Assembly: GCF_009649075.1 (NCBI RefSeq)
Contig: NZ_CP045737.1
Location: 1,364,001 to 1,428,000, forward strand
Length of the DNA stretch: 64,000 bases
Source of the DNA: Aeromicrobium yanjiei
GTDB lineage: Bacteria > Actinomycetota > Actinomycetes > Propionibacteriales > Nocardioidaceae
Direction of reading: 5' to 3'
Made by a program: the position numbers and the translations under genes. The notes beneath the pieces are model-generated. The model was not told the DNA's origin. It did not search any database and saw only the letters and a list, made by a program, of their open reading frames with translations. The number at the start of each line of letters is the position of its first letter. The first letter of the stretch is position 1. Below are positions 1 to 9,922 of this stretch, piece by piece.

Positions 1-775
1 GGAGTTCGGGTCCGTCGAGCGGATCGCCGTCGCGAAGGGGGAGATGGCCGAGTCGGTCGGGGCCGACGGAGTCGTGGTGCTCAACGCCGACGACCCGCTG
101 GTTGCGGCGATGGCGGCCCGCACCGAGGCGTCCGTGACGACGTTCGGTCGCGCAGGCGATGTCGCCCTCGGCGAGGTCACGATCGACGCGGACGGCTTCC
201 CGCACTTCACCCTGACCCACGACGGGCGCACGGTCGAGGCGTCCGTCCCCCTGATCGGCGCGTATCAGGCGCTCAACGCGGTCGCGGTCGCGGCGGCCGC
301 CCTGGCCCTCGGTGTCGACCTGGCGACGACTGCCGCCAGGCTGGCCACTGCGCGATCCGCGTCCCCGATGCGGATGGACCGCCGGGTGCGCGCCGACGGT
401 CTCGTCGTGATCAACGACGCGTACAACGCGAACCCCGAGTCGATGGAGGCGGCGCTCCGTGCGGTCGCGGCCGTCGGGCAGGGCCGCGCCGTCGCGGTGC
501 TGGGCGCGATGCTCGAGCTCGGCGACGACAGCGAGTCCGAGCACGCCCGCATCGGGCAGGTCGCGGCCGAGCTGGGATTTCGGCGCGTCGTCGTCGTGGG
601 GGAGGGGGCCGCGGGCATCGCGCACGGTGCAGGTGCCGTGGCCGAGCGCGTCGACGACGTCGATGTGGCAGTTCGCACACTCTCCGCGAGCCTGTCGGGG
701 GACGAGGTCGTACTTGTGAAAGCATCGAGGGGCGAGCGACTCGAACGGGTCGCCCACGCACTGCTGCAGCCCTGA
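1..775 (+). CDS. murF: UDP-N-acetylmuramoyl-tripeptide--D-alanyl-D-alanine ligase, 5'-truncated
   Basis: MurF adds D-Ala-D-Ala to UDP-MurNAc-tripeptide in the cytoplasm, the last soluble step of peptidoglycan precursor synthesis. The window begins inside the gene: the frame is open from base 2 (EFGSVERIAVAKGE), which matches the region following the ATP-binding loop, so the N-terminal UDP-binding domain and the GKTT loop lie upstream of the window. Visible are the rest of the central domain (VVLNADDPL) and the C-terminal Mur ligase domain with the characteristic NDAYNANPESM segment. The stop at 773-775 is followed by a 66-bp gap and mraY, the normal dcw order. The identity rests on this motif plus the neighbours and is secure. 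Confidence 0.95.
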   Translation, partial: EFGSVERIAVAKGEMAESVGADGVVVLNADDPLVAAMAARTEASVTTFGRAGDVALGEVTIDADGFPHFTLTHDGRTVEASVPLIGAYQALNAVAVAAAALALGVDLATTAARLATARSASPMRMDRRVRADGLVVINDAYNANPESMEAALRAVAAVGQGRAVAVLGAMLELGDDSESEHARIGQVAAELGFRRVVVVGEGAAGIAHGAGAVAERVDDVDVAVRTLSASLSGDEVVLVKASRGERLERVAHALLQP

Positions 776-841
776 CGTCACCCTCGTCGGACCCACTGAG
801 GCACCCCTGGAACCTGGACCCTGGAAAGGACCCACGACGCG

Positions 842-1906
842 ATGAAGGCAATCCTGATCGCGGGAGCGCTGTCGCTGCTGATCACCCTCATCGGGACCAG
901 GTTCGCGATCTCCGTCCTCGTCAAGCAGGGCTACGGCCAGCTCATCCGCGACGACGGCCCGACCTCCCACCACACCAAGCGGGGGACGCCCACGATGGGC
1001 GGGCTCGTGGTGATCATCGCGGTCGTGATCGGCTACTTCGTGGCCAAGCTCGCCACCCAGACCGCGCCCAGCGCGTCGGCGCTGCTGCTGCTCTTCTTGT
1101 TCGTGGGGCTCGGGGCCATCGGCTTCCTCGACGACTTCATCAAGGTCTCCAAGCAGCGCAACCTCGGGCTGCGGAGCAAGGCCAAGCTCATCGGCCAGAC
1201 CGTGGTCGGCCTGATCTTCGCGGTGCTCGCGATCGGCTGGGAGGACGACGCGGGCCGCACGCCGATCACCCACTACTTCTCGTTCACCCGCGACTTCGAC
1301 TCGTGGCGCCTGCCGACCATCCTGCTGGTGCTGTGGGTGCTCGTGCTCGTGGCCGGGGCCAGCAACGGCGTCAACCTCACCGACGGTCTCGACGGCCTCG
1401 CGACCGGCGCGGCGATGATGGTCTTCGGCGCCTACGTCTTCATCAACATCTGGCAGAGCAACCAGAACTGCGCGACCAACCCGGGCATCAAGTGCTACGA
1501 GGTCCGTGATCCGCTCGACCTCGCGGTCGTGGCCGCGGCGCTGACCGGCGCGTGCTTCGGCTTCCTGTGGTGGAACGCGTCCCCTGCCAAGATCTTCATG
1601 GGCGACACCGGGTCGCTGTCGCTCGGCGGCGCGATGGCCGGCTTCGCGTTGATGACCCGCACCGAGCTGCTGCTGGTCATCATCGGCGGGCTGTTCGTCG
1701 CGATCACGATGTCGGTGATCCTGCAGGTGGGCTGGTTCAAGCTCTCCGGCGGCAAGCGCATCTTCCGGATGGCGCCGTTGCAGCATCACTTCGAGCTCCT
1801 CGGCTGGGCCGAGATCACGATCGTCGTCCGGTTCTGGATCATCAGCGGCCTGTGCGTCGCGACAGGGCTCGGCATCTTCTACAGCGAGTGGGTCACGGGC
1901 GTATGA
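842..1906 (+). CDS. mraY: phospho-N-acetylmuramoyl-pentapeptide transferase
   Basis: MraY transfers phospho-MurNAc-pentapeptide to undecaprenyl phosphate at the inner face of the membrane, making lipid I. At 354 aa it has the usual family length and about ten hydrophobic segments. Diagnostic motifs are present: DDGP at 37-40 followed by [12 protein letters not shown], the Mg-binding Asp pair in FLDDF (D97, D98), [21 protein letters not shown] and HHFELLGW near the C terminus. The ATG at 842 follows a purine-rich ribosome site (GGAAAGGA, about 823-830). The stop overlaps the murD start as ATGA, which indicates translational coupling. Confidence 0.98.
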   Translation: MKAILIAGALSLLITLIGTRFAISVLVKQGYGQLIRDDGPTSHHTKRGTPTMGGLVVIIAVVIGYFVAKLATQTAPSASALLLLFLFVGLGAIGFLDDFIKVSKQRNLGLRSKAKLIGQTVVGLIFAVLAIGWEDDAGRTPITHYFSFTRDFDSWRLPTILLVLWVLVLVAGASNGVNLTDGLDGLATGAAMMVFGAYVFINIWQSNQNCATNPGIKCYEVRDPLDLAVVAAALTGACFGFLWWNASPAKIFMGDTGSLSLGGAMAGFALMTRTELLLVIIGGLFVAITMSVILQVGWFKLSGGKRIFRMAPLQHHFELLGWAEITIVVRFWIISGLCVATGLGIFYSEWVTGV

Positions 1907-3375
1907 GTGTGGATCTGGGTGCCCTCGGGCGCGAGACGTCATGGGAGGGCGTACGCGCAGCGGTCGGCGGGCTCGGCGTGAGCGGATTTGCCGCTGCCGA
2001 CACCCTGCAGCACCTCGGTGCGGACGTCATCGTGCTCGACGACGGCGACAGCGACGCCCTGCGCGAGAAGGGCACGCTGCTGGAGATCCTGGGCGTCGAC
2101 GTCCGCCTCGGTCCCGGCTCGACGGCGACGTTCCCCGAGGGCATCGACCTGTTCGTCACCTCGCCGGGGTGGGCGCCGACCACGCCGATGCTCGCCGACG
2201 CCGCAGCCCGGGGCATCCCGGTCTGGGGAGAGGTCGAGCTCGCGTGGCGTCTGCGCGGCGAGGGCGGCGCCCCGTGGCTCGCGGTCACCGGCACCAACGG
2301 CAAGACCACGACGGTCCAGATGCTCGAGTCGATCCTGCGTGCGCAGGGGCTCAACGCGCTCGCGGTCGGCAACGTGGGCACCCCCGTGCTCGAGGCCGTC
2401 ATGAACCCCGAGCCGTTCGACGTCCTGGCCGTCGAGCTGTCGAGCTATCAGCTGCACTGGAGCCAGTCCATCTCTGCGCGGGCGAGCGCGGTGCTCAACC
2501 TGGCCCCCGACCACATCGACTGGCACGGCGGGATCGACGCCTACACGGCCGACAAGGGCCGCATCTACCAGAACACCCAGGTCGCCTGCGTCTACAACGT
2601 CGAGGACCCGGTGACCGAGCGGCTCGTCGAGGAGGCCGACGTCATCGAGGGCTGCCGCGCGATCGGGTTCACCCTCGGCATCCCCGCCCCGGGGATGATC
2701 GGACTGGTCGACGACGCGATCGCCGACCGCGCGTTCATCGCAGGGCGGGTCTCCAGCGCCGCCGAGCTCGGCACGATCCACGACATCGGGCTCGACGCCC
2801 ACGGGGACCGTGACCGGGTGCCCGCCCCCCACATGGTCGCCAACGCCCTCGCCGCTGCTGCGCTCGCCCGCGCCCACGGGGTCGAGCCCCGCGCGGTCCG
2901 CGACGGCCTGCGAGCGTTCACCCCCGACGCGCACCGCATCGCCGAGGCCGGCGAGGTCGCCGGGGTCCGCTACGTCGACGACTCCAAGGCCACCAACCCC
3001 CACGCGGCGCAGGCGTCGCTGCGGGGCTTCGAGCACGTCGTGTGGATCGCGGGAGGCCTGGCCAAGGGTGCGACGTTCGACGAGCTCGTGAGCGGCGCCC
3101 GCGACCGCCTCCGAGGGGTCGTCCTGATCGGCGCCGACCGGGCGCTCATCGCCGAGGCGCTGCGCCGACACGCGCCCGACGTCCCCGTGGTCGAGGTCGA
3201 CTCGGGCGAGACTGATCCCATGGATCGCGTCGTCGAGGTCGCGGCATCGCTCGCCCAGCCGGGTGACACGGTGCTGCTGGCTCCGGGGTGCGCGTCCATG
3301 GACCAGTTCGCCAACTACGCCGCACGCGGTGACAGCTTCGTCGCCGCGGTCCGTCGTCTGCGCGACCGGTCCTGA
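1903..3375 (+). CDS. murD: UDP-N-acetylmuramoyl-L-alanine--D-glutamate ligase
   Basis: MurD is the ATP-dependent cytoplasmic ligase that adds D-glutamate to UDP-MurNAc-L-Ala. The protein is 490 aa, close to actinobacterial homologues. The ATP-binding loop GTNGKTT is at residues 130-136; the central-domain segment around SSYQLHWS and the C-terminal [10 protein letters not shown] and [10 protein letters not shown] segments are typical of MurD. The frame stays open upstream into mraY, but the ATG at 1903 overlaps the mraY stop (ATGA) and gives the expected N-terminal Rossmann-like segment ([15 protein letters not shown]), so this start was chosen. In this cluster murD precedes ftsW. Confidence 0.96.
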   Translation: MSVDLGALGRETSWEGVRAAVGGLGVSGFAAADTLQHLGADVIVLDDGDSDALREKGTLLEILGVDVRLGPGSTATFPEGIDLFVTSPGWAPTTPMLADAAARGIPVWGEVELAWRLRGEGGAPWLAVTGTNGKTTTVQMLESILRAQGLNALAVGNVGTPVLEAVMNPEPFDVLAVELSSYQLHWSQSISARASAVLNLAPDHIDWHGGIDAYTADKGRIYQNTQVACVYNVEDPVTERLVEEADVIEGCRAIGFTLGIPAPGMIGLVDDAIADRAFIAGRVSSAAELGTIHDIGLDAHGDRDRVPAPHMVANALAAAALARAHGVEPRAVRDGLRAFTPDAHRIAEAGEVAGVRYVDDSKATNPHAAQASLRGFEHVVWIAGGLAKGATFDELVSGARDRLRGVVLIGADRALIAEALRRHAPDVPVVEVDSGETDPMDRVVEVAASLAQPGDTVLLAPGCASMDQFANYAARGDSFVAAVRRLRDRS

Positions 3376-3418
3376 CCAGCACGCACGGGCTGCAGAGTCC
3401 CCCAGGCAGAGGACGAGA

Positions 3419-4624
3419 ATGAGCACGACGGAGGATCGGCGGACCCCGGCCATCGTCGAGGCCGCGCGGCGTACGCTCGAGCGGCCGCTGGCGTCCTATC
3501 AGCTGGTCCTCGGCGCGACGACGCTCCTGCTCGGCCTCGGCCTGATCATGGTGCTGAGCGCGAGCTCGATCTTCGCCCTCGTCAACTACGGCAACTCGTT
3601 CTCGATCGTCCTGCGCCAGATGATCTTCGCGGTGCTCGGCGTCATCGGCGCGATCATCGTGTCGCGCATGCCGCTGGCGACGCTGCGCCGGTTCATCACA
3701 CCGTTCCTGGTCGTCTCGGTCCTGCTCGTCATGGCCACGTTCGTGCCCGGCGTGGGCCTGGAGCGCAACGGCAACCGCAACTGGCTGCCCTTGTTCGGCG
3801 GCTTCCAGCTGCAGCCCTCGGAGTTCGCGAAGCTGGCCCTGGTGCTCTGGATCGCCGACATCTACGCCCGCCGGCAGAAGTACCTCAACATCCCCCGCTA
3901 CGTCATCACCCCCATGGTCCCGGTGGCCGGCAGCGTCGCGCTGCTCGTCGTGGGCCAGCACGACCTCGGCACCGCGCTGGTGCTGTTCGCCCTCATCATC
4001 GGCATGCTCTGGGTCGCCGGACTGCCGCGCAAGCAGATGGGCGCGCTGCTGGCGATGCTGTTCGTCGGCCTGGTGCTCGCGGTCGCGCAGTCGCCGCACC
4101 GCGTGCAGCGCCTGCTCAACTTCACCAACCCCGAGGCCGATCCCGACAGCGCCGGGTTCCAGGCCATCCACGGCATGATGGCGCTCGCGCGCGGCGGCTT
4201 CTGGGGCGTCGGTCTCGGCGGCAGCCGACAGAAGTGGGGCTCCCTGCCCGAGGCCCACACCGACTTCATCCTGGCGGTGATCGGCGAGGAGATCGGCCTG
4301 GTCGGCGCGCTGGTCGTGCTCGTGCTGTTCATCGTGCTCGGCTTCGCCGGCCTGCGGATCGCGACCCGCACGCGCGAGCCCTTCGTGCGTTACACAGCCG
4401 CGGGCATCACGATCTGGATCATGATCCAGGCAGTCATCAACATCGGCATGGTGCTGGGCATGCTGCCGGTCATCGGCATCCCGTTGCCGCTCATCTCGTA
4501 CGGTGGGTCGAGCCTGCTCGTCACGCTCGTGGCGCTGGGCATCCTGCTGAACTGCGCCAAGTCCGAGCCCGGCGCCCGCCGGGCCCTCGAGGCCGGGCGC
4601 GCCAACCGCAAGAAGAGGAAGTAA
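3419..4624 (+). CDS. ftsW: SEDS-family lipid II polymerase / divisome protein FtsW
   Basis: FtsW is the septal SEDS glycosyltransferase that polymerises lipid II with its partner class b PBP. The 401-aa product is a polytopic membrane protein of about ten segments. It contains the family signature GSRQKWGSLPEAHTDFI and the C-terminal PLPLISYGGSSLL. The frame extends upstream into murD; the ATG at 3419 was chosen because a purine-rich stretch (AGAGGACGAGA, about 3408-3418) precedes it and the protein then starts with a short cytoplasmic tail. It sits between murD and murG, the standard position, which favours FtsW over a paralogous RodA. Confidence 0.95.
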   Translation: MSTTEDRRTPAIVEAARRTLERPLASYQLVLGATTLLLGLGLIMVLSASSIFALVNYGNSFSIVLRQMIFAVLGVIGAIIVSRMPLATLRRFITPFLVVSVLLVMATFVPGVGLERNGNRNWLPLFGGFQLQPSEFAKLALVLWIADIYARRQKYLNIPRYVITPMVPVAGSVALLVVGQHDLGTALVLFALIIGMLWVAGLPRKQMGALLAMLFVGLVLAVAQSPHRVQRLLNFTNPEADPDSAGFQAIHGMMALARGGFWGVGLGGSRQKWGSLPEAHTDFILAVIGEEIGLVGALVVLVLFIVLGFAGLRIATRTREPFVRYTAAGITIWIMIQAVINIGMVLGMLPVIGIPLPLISYGGSSLLVTLVALGILLNCAKSEPGARRALEAGRANRKKRK

Positions 4625-4627
4625 TCC

Positions 4628-5701
4628 GTGCGCGTGCTGCTCGCCGGCGGGGGGACCGCCGGTCACACCTCGCCGCTCCTGGCCACCGCGGCCGTGCTGG
4701 CCGACGCCGGTGCCGAGATCACCTGTCTCGGGACCCCGCGAGGCCTCGAGGTGACCCTGATCCCGCAGGCCGGCTATCCGCTCGAGCTGGTCCCGCCCGT
4801 GCCGCTGCCGCGGCGTCCCGGAAAGGCCATGGTCCAGGTCCCCGGCAAGCTGCGGGCAGCGGTCAGGGCGACCCGCGAGGTCGTCGACCGCGTCCGTCCT
4901 GACGTCATCGTCGGCTTCGGCGGCTACGTCTCGGTGCCGGCCTATCTCGTGGCCCGTCGCCGCCACGTGCCGTTGGTCGTGCACGAGGGCAATGCGATCC
5001 CCGGCATCGCCAACAAGCTCGGTGCACGACTCACCACGCACGTCGCCACGAGCTTCCCCGACACCGACCTGCGCCACGGGCGCTACATCGGGCTGCCGAT
5101 CCGCCGGGAGATCTCCACGGTGGACCGCGCCGCGCTGCGCGCCGAGGCACGGCAGTTCTTTGGCCTCGACGCCGACCGCCCGACGCTGCTGGTCACGGGC
5201 GGCTCGCAGGGCGCCCGACGCATCAACCAGACCCTCTCGGCCTCGGCGCGCGACCTGGCCGACGCGGGCGTGCAGGTCCTGCACGCCGCAGGACGTCCCG
5301 ACGAGGTGCCGGTGCAGCCGCGCCCGGGCGATCCGCCGTACGTCGTGGTGCCGTTCATCGACCGCATGGACCTCGCCTACGCCGCCGCCGACCTGATCGT
5401 CTGCCGCTCCGGCGCCAACACCGTGACCGAGGTCGCCGCGGTCGGCCTGCCCGCGGCGTTCGTCCCGCTGCCCATCGGCAACGGGGAGCAGGCCCACAAT
5501 GCACACCCCGTCGTGCAGGCCGGTGGCGCGCTGCTCATCGACGACGCCGCGCTCACGCCCACGTGGATCGGCAACGTGGTCGTCCCCCTGGTGTCCGATC
5601 CCGAGCGGCTGTCCGCGATGTCGGCCGCGGCGACGGGCATCGTGCGGCGCGACGCAGACGTCCGGCTCGCGGAGATGATCCGGGAGGCTGCCGGCGCATG
5701 A
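4628..5701 (+). CDS. murG: UDP-N-acetylglucosamine--undecaprenyl-pyrophosphoryl-MurNAc-pentapeptide GlcNAc transferase
   Basis: MurG converts lipid I to lipid II by adding GlcNAc on the cytoplasmic face of the membrane. The 357-aa protein begins at a GTG and shows the N-terminal GGGTAGH loop at 7-13, HEGNAIPGIANK, a second glycine loop GGSQGARRIN, and the nucleotide-sugar binding region around CRSGANTVTEVAAVG and GNGEQAHNA. It is a GT-B fold family-28 glycosyltransferase of usual size. It begins three bases after the ftsW stop and its own stop overlaps the murC start (ATGA). Confidence 0.97.
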   Translation: MRVLLAGGGTAGHTSPLLATAAVLADAGAEITCLGTPRGLEVTLIPQAGYPLELVPPVPLPRRPGKAMVQVPGKLRAAVRATREVVDRVRPDVIVGFGGYVSVPAYLVARRRHVPLVVHEGNAIPGIANKLGARLTTHVATSFPDTDLRHGRYIGLPIRREISTVDRAALRAEARQFFGLDADRPTLLVTGGSQGARRINQTLSASARDLADAGVQVLHAAGRPDEVPVQPRPGDPPYVVVPFIDRMDLAYAAADLIVCRSGANTVTEVAAVGLPAAFVPLPIGNGEQAHNAHPVVQAGGALLIDDAALTPTWIGNVVVPLVSDPERLSAMSAAATGIVRRDADVRLAEMIREAAGA

Positions 5702-7101
5702 AGATCCCCGTACCGGCCGAGATCCCTGCGGCCGACGCGCTCGGTGCCGTCTTCTTCATCGGCATCGGCGGAGCCGGCCTCTCCGCGATCGCCCGCCTGA
5801 TGGCCCAGCAGGGCGTGCAGGTCTCCGGGAGCGACGCTGCGGACTCGGCCGTGCTCCAGGCGCTGCGGGCCGAGGGCATCACGTGCCACGTGGGGCACGA
5901 TCCGTCCCACCTCGAGGGCGTCGACACCGTGATCGCCTCGACCGCAGTTCGGGACGACAACCCCGAGATCGTCGAGGCCCAGCGGCGCGGGCTGCGTCTG
6001 TGGCCGCGCTCGGCCGGTCTCCGCGCGGTCATGGAGGGCCGGCGGACGATCGCGGTCGCAGGTACGCACGGCAAGACCACGACCACCGCGATGCTCACGT
6101 GCGCGCTCATCGCCGCCGGTGCCGAGCCGTCCTTCGCGATCGGGGCCGAGGTCGCGAGCCTCGGTGCCAACGCCCGCCTCGGCTCGGGCGACCTGCTCGT
6201 CGCCGAGGCGGACGAGAGCGACGGCGCGTTCCTGGTCTACGCCCCCGAGGGGGCGATCGTGACCAACGTCGACGCGGACCACCTCGACAACTACGGGACC
6301 GTCGAGGCCTACGACGCCGCCTTCGACGAGTTCATCGGGCATGTCGCCTCCTTCGTCGTCCTCAACGCGGACGACCCGGGAGCACGGCGTCTCGCGGCCC
6401 TCGCCCGTGACAGGGGGGTCGAGGTCGTCCTGGCCGGATTCGCCGAGGACGCCGACCTGCGGGGAACCGACCTGGACGTGCAGGGAACAGCCACGACCTT
6501 CCGGGCCCGCCTGCGCGGCACCGATCTCGGACCTGTGCGGCTCGCGGTCCCGGGGGCGCACTACGCGCTGGACGCGCTGCTGGCGCTCGCGGCAGGCCTC
6601 CACCTCGGCCACGACGTCGATCGGCTGGTCGCCGGGCTCGGCGCGTACACCGGCGCCAACCGCCGCATGCAGTCGCTGGGGGAGGCCGGCGGCGTGCGCG
6701 TCTACGACTCGTACGCCCATCATCCCACCGAGATCCGGGCCGATCTCGCCGCCGCTCGCGCGATCGCGGGCGATGACCGCTTGGTCGTGGCCTACCAGCC
6801 GCACCTGGTCAGTCGTACGCGCATCCACGGGGTCGAGATGGGGCGTGAGCTCTCCGCCGCCGACCGGGTCGTCGTCGCCGACATCTATCTCGCCCGCGAG
6901 GACGCTGACCCGGCCGTGACCGCCGCGATCGTCGCGGATGCCGTCGACGGACCCGAGGTCACCCTCGGTGGACCCGTCGCGGGGCTCGCCGACGTCCTGC
7001 TGCCCGAGCTGCGTCCCGGTGATCTGCTGCTGACCCTCGGGGCCGGCGACATCACGACCGTCGGCCCGGCGGTGCTCGCGGCCCTGGACGGCCGGGCGTG
7101 A
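5698..7101 (+). CDS. murC: UDP-N-acetylmuramate--L-alanine ligase
   Basis: MurC is the first Mur ligase, joining L-alanine to UDP-MurNAc. The 467-aa product has the UDP-binding loop IGIGGAGLS (21-29), the ATP-binding loop GTHGKTTT (122-129), EADESDGAF and the C-terminal DSYAHHPTEI segment, all MurC hallmarks. The start at 5698 overlaps the murG stop; the open frame continuing upstream is only compositional. The gene ends in a GTGA overlap with ftsQ, so murG, murC and ftsQ are probably translated together. Confidence 0.97.
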   Translation: MKIPVPAEIPAADALGAVFFIGIGGAGLSAIARLMAQQGVQVSGSDAADSAVLQALRAEGITCHVGHDPSHLEGVDTVIASTAVRDDNPEIVEAQRRGLRLWPRSAGLRAVMEGRRTIAVAGTHGKTTTTAMLTCALIAAGAEPSFAIGAEVASLGANARLGSGDLLVAEADESDGAFLVYAPEGAIVTNVDADHLDNYGTVEAYDAAFDEFIGHVASFVVLNADDPGARRLAALARDRGVEVVLAGFAEDADLRGTDLDVQGTATTFRARLRGTDLGPVRLAVPGAHYALDALLALAAGLHLGHDVDRLVAGLGAYTGANRRMQSLGEAGGVRVYDSYAHHPTEIRADLAAARAIAGDDRLVVAYQPHLVSRTRIHGVEMGRELSAADRVVVADIYLAREDADPAVTAAIVADAVDGPEVTLGGPVAGLADVLLPELRPGDLLLTLGAGDITTVGPAVLAALDGRA

Positions 7102-7823
7102 CAGATCCACGTTTCGTCGACCGGGCCCGCCAGGACCGCCGGCGCAAGATCAAGCGGATCGCCCTGGCCGTCCTGGCCGTCGTCGTGGCGGCAGCGGTGG
7201 TGTGGACGATCTGGTTCTCCAGCCTGCTCGCTGTGCACGACGTGAAGGTCGCGGGACAGGCGACCTACAAGCCGGCCAAGATCCTGCGTGTGGCCGACGT
7301 CCCGGCAGGTCGACCGCTCGCCCGGGTGGACCTCGCGGCGATCGAGTCGCGGATCGCGGGGCTGGAGCGGATCGAGTCCGTCGACGTCTCCCGGTCGTGG
7401 CCCCGGACGATCTCGATCGACGTGGTCGAGCGCAAGGCCATCATCTGGGCGACGGTCTCGGGCCGCATTCGAGGCATCGACAAGGAGGGGATCGACTTCC
7501 GCTCCTACGGCTCCGAGCCGTCCCAGCTCGTCGAGGCCACGATCACGGTCACCGATCCGGCGCAGCGGCTCGAGACGACCCGATCGGTCGCGACGGTCGT
7601 GGACCGCATCGGACGCGAGGACCCGAGCCTGCGTCGGCAGCTGCAGTCCGTCAGCGCGGCGAGCAAGGACTCGATCGAGCTCGACCTGACCCGGGGACGC
7701 ACCGTGGTGTGGGGGAGCGATGCGAAGGGTGCGCGCAAGCTCGAGGTGCTGCGGTCCCTCCTGGACCTCGATGCGACGCGTTACGACGTCAGCGCACCGG
7801 ACCAGCCGACGACACGTCAGTAG
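7098..7823 (+). CDS. ftsQ: cell division protein FtsQ (POTRA domain)
   Basis: FtsQ is a bitopic divisome protein that links early and late division proteins through FtsL and FtsB. The 241-aa product has a short basic cytoplasmic N terminus (RQDRRRKIKR), one membrane segment at about residues 17-38, and an extracytoplasmic region beginning with a POTRA-like domain (VHDVKVAGQATYKPAKIL, about 49-66) and an FtsQ beta domain. Sequence conservation in this family is weak, so the call leans on topology, the POTRA segment and the position between murC and ftsZ. The GTG start overlaps the murC stop. Confidence 0.93.
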   Translation: MTDPRFVDRARQDRRRKIKRIALAVLAVVVAAAVVWTIWFSSLLAVHDVKVAGQATYKPAKILRVADVPAGRPLARVDLAAIESRIAGLERIESVDVSRSWPRTISIDVVERKAIIWATVSGRIRGIDKEGIDFRSYGSEPSQLVEATITVTDPAQRLETTRSVATVVDRIGREDPSLRRQLQSVSAASKDSIELDLTRGRTVVWGSDAKGARKLEVLRSLLDLDATRYDVSAPDQPTTRQ

Positions 7824-7871
7824 TCGCGGCGTGTCGCACGAGGTCTCGTGCGCGGTCCGCGTACCGTTCTG

Positions 7872-7921
7872 TTTAGGTCAGAGGTTGACATAACTATAAC
7901 CCTTCACCTGACGGTTAGAGT
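7872..7921 (+). promoter_or_regulatory. ftsZ upstream region with an inverted repeat and candidate -35/-10 boxes
   Basis: The 196-bp gap between ftsQ and ftsZ holds a TTGACA at 7885-7890, a TATAAC at 7895-7900, and an imperfect inverted repeat with arms 7893-7903 (ACTATAACCCT) and 7911-7921 (ACGGTTAGAGT), matching at 9 of 11 positions. One reading uses TATAAC as -10 with TTTAGG (7872-7877) as a 17-bp-spaced -35. The repeat straddles the probable transcription start, so it is a plausible operator. The assignment of individual boxes is uncertain. Confidence 0.5.
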
Positions 7922-8019
7922 TTCGCCTCCTGATCACTCGTACCACCCAGATCAGATCATCCAGATCTCCACCAGCTTGCAGCACCAGAGCTCCACAACA
8001 TCCTCGGAAGGGACACACG

Positions 8020-9198
8020 ATGGCGGTCCAGAACTACCTCGCCGTGATCAAGGTCGTCGGCATCGGCGGAGGCGGCGTCAACGCCGTCAACCGCATGATC
8101 GAGGTGGGGCTCAAGGGAGTCGAGTTCATCGCGATCAACACCGACGCCCAGGCGCTCCTCATGAGCGACGCGGACGTCAAGCTCGACGTCGGTCGCGACT
8201 CCACCCGCGGCCTCGGCGCCGGCGCGAACCCCGAGATCGGCAAGCGTGCCGCCGAGGACCACGCCGAGGAGATCGAGGCGGCCATCAAGGGCGCCGACAT
8301 GGTCTTCGTCACGGCGGGCGAGGGCGGTGGCACCGGCACCGGTGGCGCCCCCGTGGTCGCCCGCATCGCCCGCTCGCTGGGCGCGCTGACGATCGGCGTC
8401 GTGACCCGACCGTTCAAGTTCGAGGGCCGCAACCGGTCCAACCAGGCCGATCACGGCATCCAGGCGCTGCGCGACGAGGTCGACACCCTCATCGTGATCC
8501 CGAACGATCGCCTGCTGTCGATCAGCGATCCCAACGTCAGCCTGCTGGACTCGTTCCGCCAGGCCGACCAGGTCCTGCACCAGGGCGTATCGGGCATCAC
8601 CGACCTGATCACGACCCCGGGCCTGATCAACCTCGACTTCGCCGACGTCAAGTCGGTCATGTCCGACGCCGGCTCGGCGCTCATGGGCATCGGCTCGGCC
8701 CGCGGCGAGCAGCGCGCGGCGGTGGCCGCGGAGAGCGCGGTCTCGAGCCCGCTGCTGGAGGCCTCCATCGAGGGCGCCCGCGGCGTCCTGCTGTCGATCG
8801 CCGGTGGCTCCGACCTCGGCCTGTTCGAGATCAACGAGGCAGCCGGGCTCGTCGCGGACGCGGTGCACCCCGAGGCCAACATCATCTTCGGTGCGGTCAT
8901 CGACGACGCCCTCGGCGACGAGGTGCGGGTGACGGTCATCGCCGCGGGCTTCGACGGTGGGGAGCCGATGCTGCGCGACGCGACCAAGCCCGCGCTGCTC
9001 AGGGACTCCCAGCAGGCCGGAGCGGCCGCGCCCGCCGTGGCCGACCCGCCGCCCGCGCAGACGTACCTGAAGCCGGATCCGTTCCTCGACGGCAAGAACG
9101 CGCCGCCCGAGGACGGGGCAGGCAACTCCACGATCCCGGCGGACCTGCCGCCGGCCGGCTACGGCGACGACCTCGACGTGCCCGACTTCCTGCGCTGA
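8020..9198 (+). CDS. ftsZ: cell division GTPase FtsZ
   Basis: FtsZ is the tubulin-like GTPase that polymerises into the Z-ring. The protein is 392 aa. The tubulin signature GGGTGTG is at 102-108, the first nucleotide loop [14 protein letters not shown] near 14-27, and the T7-loop region [12 protein letters not shown] near 206-217. A variable proline/alanine-rich linker (about 325-375) precedes the conserved C-terminal peptide [10 protein letters not shown], the expected docking site for SepF and FtsW. The ATG follows GGAAGGGAC. It has its own upstream regulatory region and is followed at once by pgeF. Confidence 0.98.
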   Translation: MAVQNYLAVIKVVGIGGGGVNAVNRMIEVGLKGVEFIAINTDAQALLMSDADVKLDVGRDSTRGLGAGANPEIGKRAAEDHAEEIEAAIKGADMVFVTAGEGGGTGTGGAPVVARIARSLGALTIGVVTRPFKFEGRNRSNQADHGIQALRDEVDTLIVIPNDRLLSISDPNVSLLDSFRQADQVLHQGVSGITDLITTPGLINLDFADVKSVMSDAGSALMGIGSARGEQRAAVAAESAVSSPLLEASIEGARGVLLSIAGGSDLGLFEINEAAGLVADAVHPEANIIFGAVIDDALGDEVRVTVIAAGFDGGEPMLRDATKPALLRDSQQAGAAAPAVADPPPAQTYLKPDPFLDGKNAPPEDGAGNSTIPADLPPAGYGDDLDVPDFLR

Positions 9199-9199
9199 G

Positions 9200-9922
9200 T
9201 TGATCTGGCAGGCAGGACGACTCGGCCGAGTCGAGCTGGCGTTCACCGACCGGCTCGGCGGGTCGAGCGAGGGCCCGTGGGCGTCCCTCAACCTCGGGAC
9301 GTCCAACGGCGACGATCCCGAACGGGTCGCCGACAACCTCGACCGGCTCGCCCGTGAGCTGGACGTCGAGCAGATCGTCCGGATGACCCAGGTGCACGGC
9401 GCCGAGGTCGCGTGGACCGACGAGCTCGAGCCTGGCGCGATCCCGGTGGCCGACGCGCTGCTGACCGGGACGCCCGGGACCGCCGTCCTGGTGCGCGTGG
9501 CGGACTGCGTGCCGATCGTCCTGGCCGCGCCCGCGCAGCCGCTGGCCGGTGTCGTGCACTGTGGCCGTGAGGGTCTCGTGCGTGGCGTCGTCCCGGCGGC
9601 CGTCGAGGCGATGCGAGCGCGGGGCGCATCGACGATCGAGGCCTGGCTGGGCCCGCGCGCGTGCGGTCGCTGCTACGAGCTGCCGCAGGAGATGGTGGAC
9701 GCGGTCGCCTCGACCGTGCCCGAGGCGCGGTCCACGACGTCGTGGGGGACCCCGGCGATCGACGTGGGCGCCGGCGTCATGGCGCAGCTGACCGCCCTCG
9801 GCGTACGAGGCAACGACCTCGGGGCCGATGAGTGCACGATCGAGCACGAGCGGTGGTTCTCCTACCGGCGGCAGGGTCAGGACTCGGGCCGTTTCGGCGC
9901 CGTGGCGGTGATCCGCCCGTGA
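9200..9922 (+). CDS. pgeF: peptidoglycan editing factor / polyphenol oxidase-like (laccase domain, YfiH family)
   Basis: Members of this family are Cu/Zn-binding proteins proposed to hydrolyse mis-incorporated L-Ser from UDP-MurNAc-L-Ser. The 240-aa product keeps the three expected ligands H66 (TQVHG), C103 (RVADCVPI) and H120 (GVVHCGREG); the last motif differs from the common HAGWRG form. The likely start is a TTG one base after the ftsZ stop, giving the normal N terminus IWQAGRLGRVELAFTDRLGG; no better start is visible, so coupling to ftsZ is likely. It overlaps the next gene by GTGA. Its place inside the dcw cluster fits a cell-wall quality-control role. Confidence 0.9.
   Translation: MIWQAGRLGRVELAFTDRLGGSSEGPWASLNLGTSNGDDPERVADNLDRLARELDVEQIVRMTQVHGAEVAWTDELEPGAIPVADALLTGTPGTAVLVRVADCVPIVLAAPAQPLAGVVHCGREGLVRGVVPAAVEAMRARGASTIEAWLGPRACGRCYELPQEMVDAVASTVPEARSTTSWGTPAIDVGAGVMAQLTALGVRGNDLGADECTIEHERWFSYRRQGQDSGRFGAVAVIRP

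Noticed and set aside
1552..1902. Upstream extension of the murD frame (and similar extensions for murC, lgt, ubiA and trpC)
   Set aside because: The start codons at the stop-start overlaps or behind ribosome sites give the family-normal N termini; the extensions overlap preceding genes and are only open by composition.
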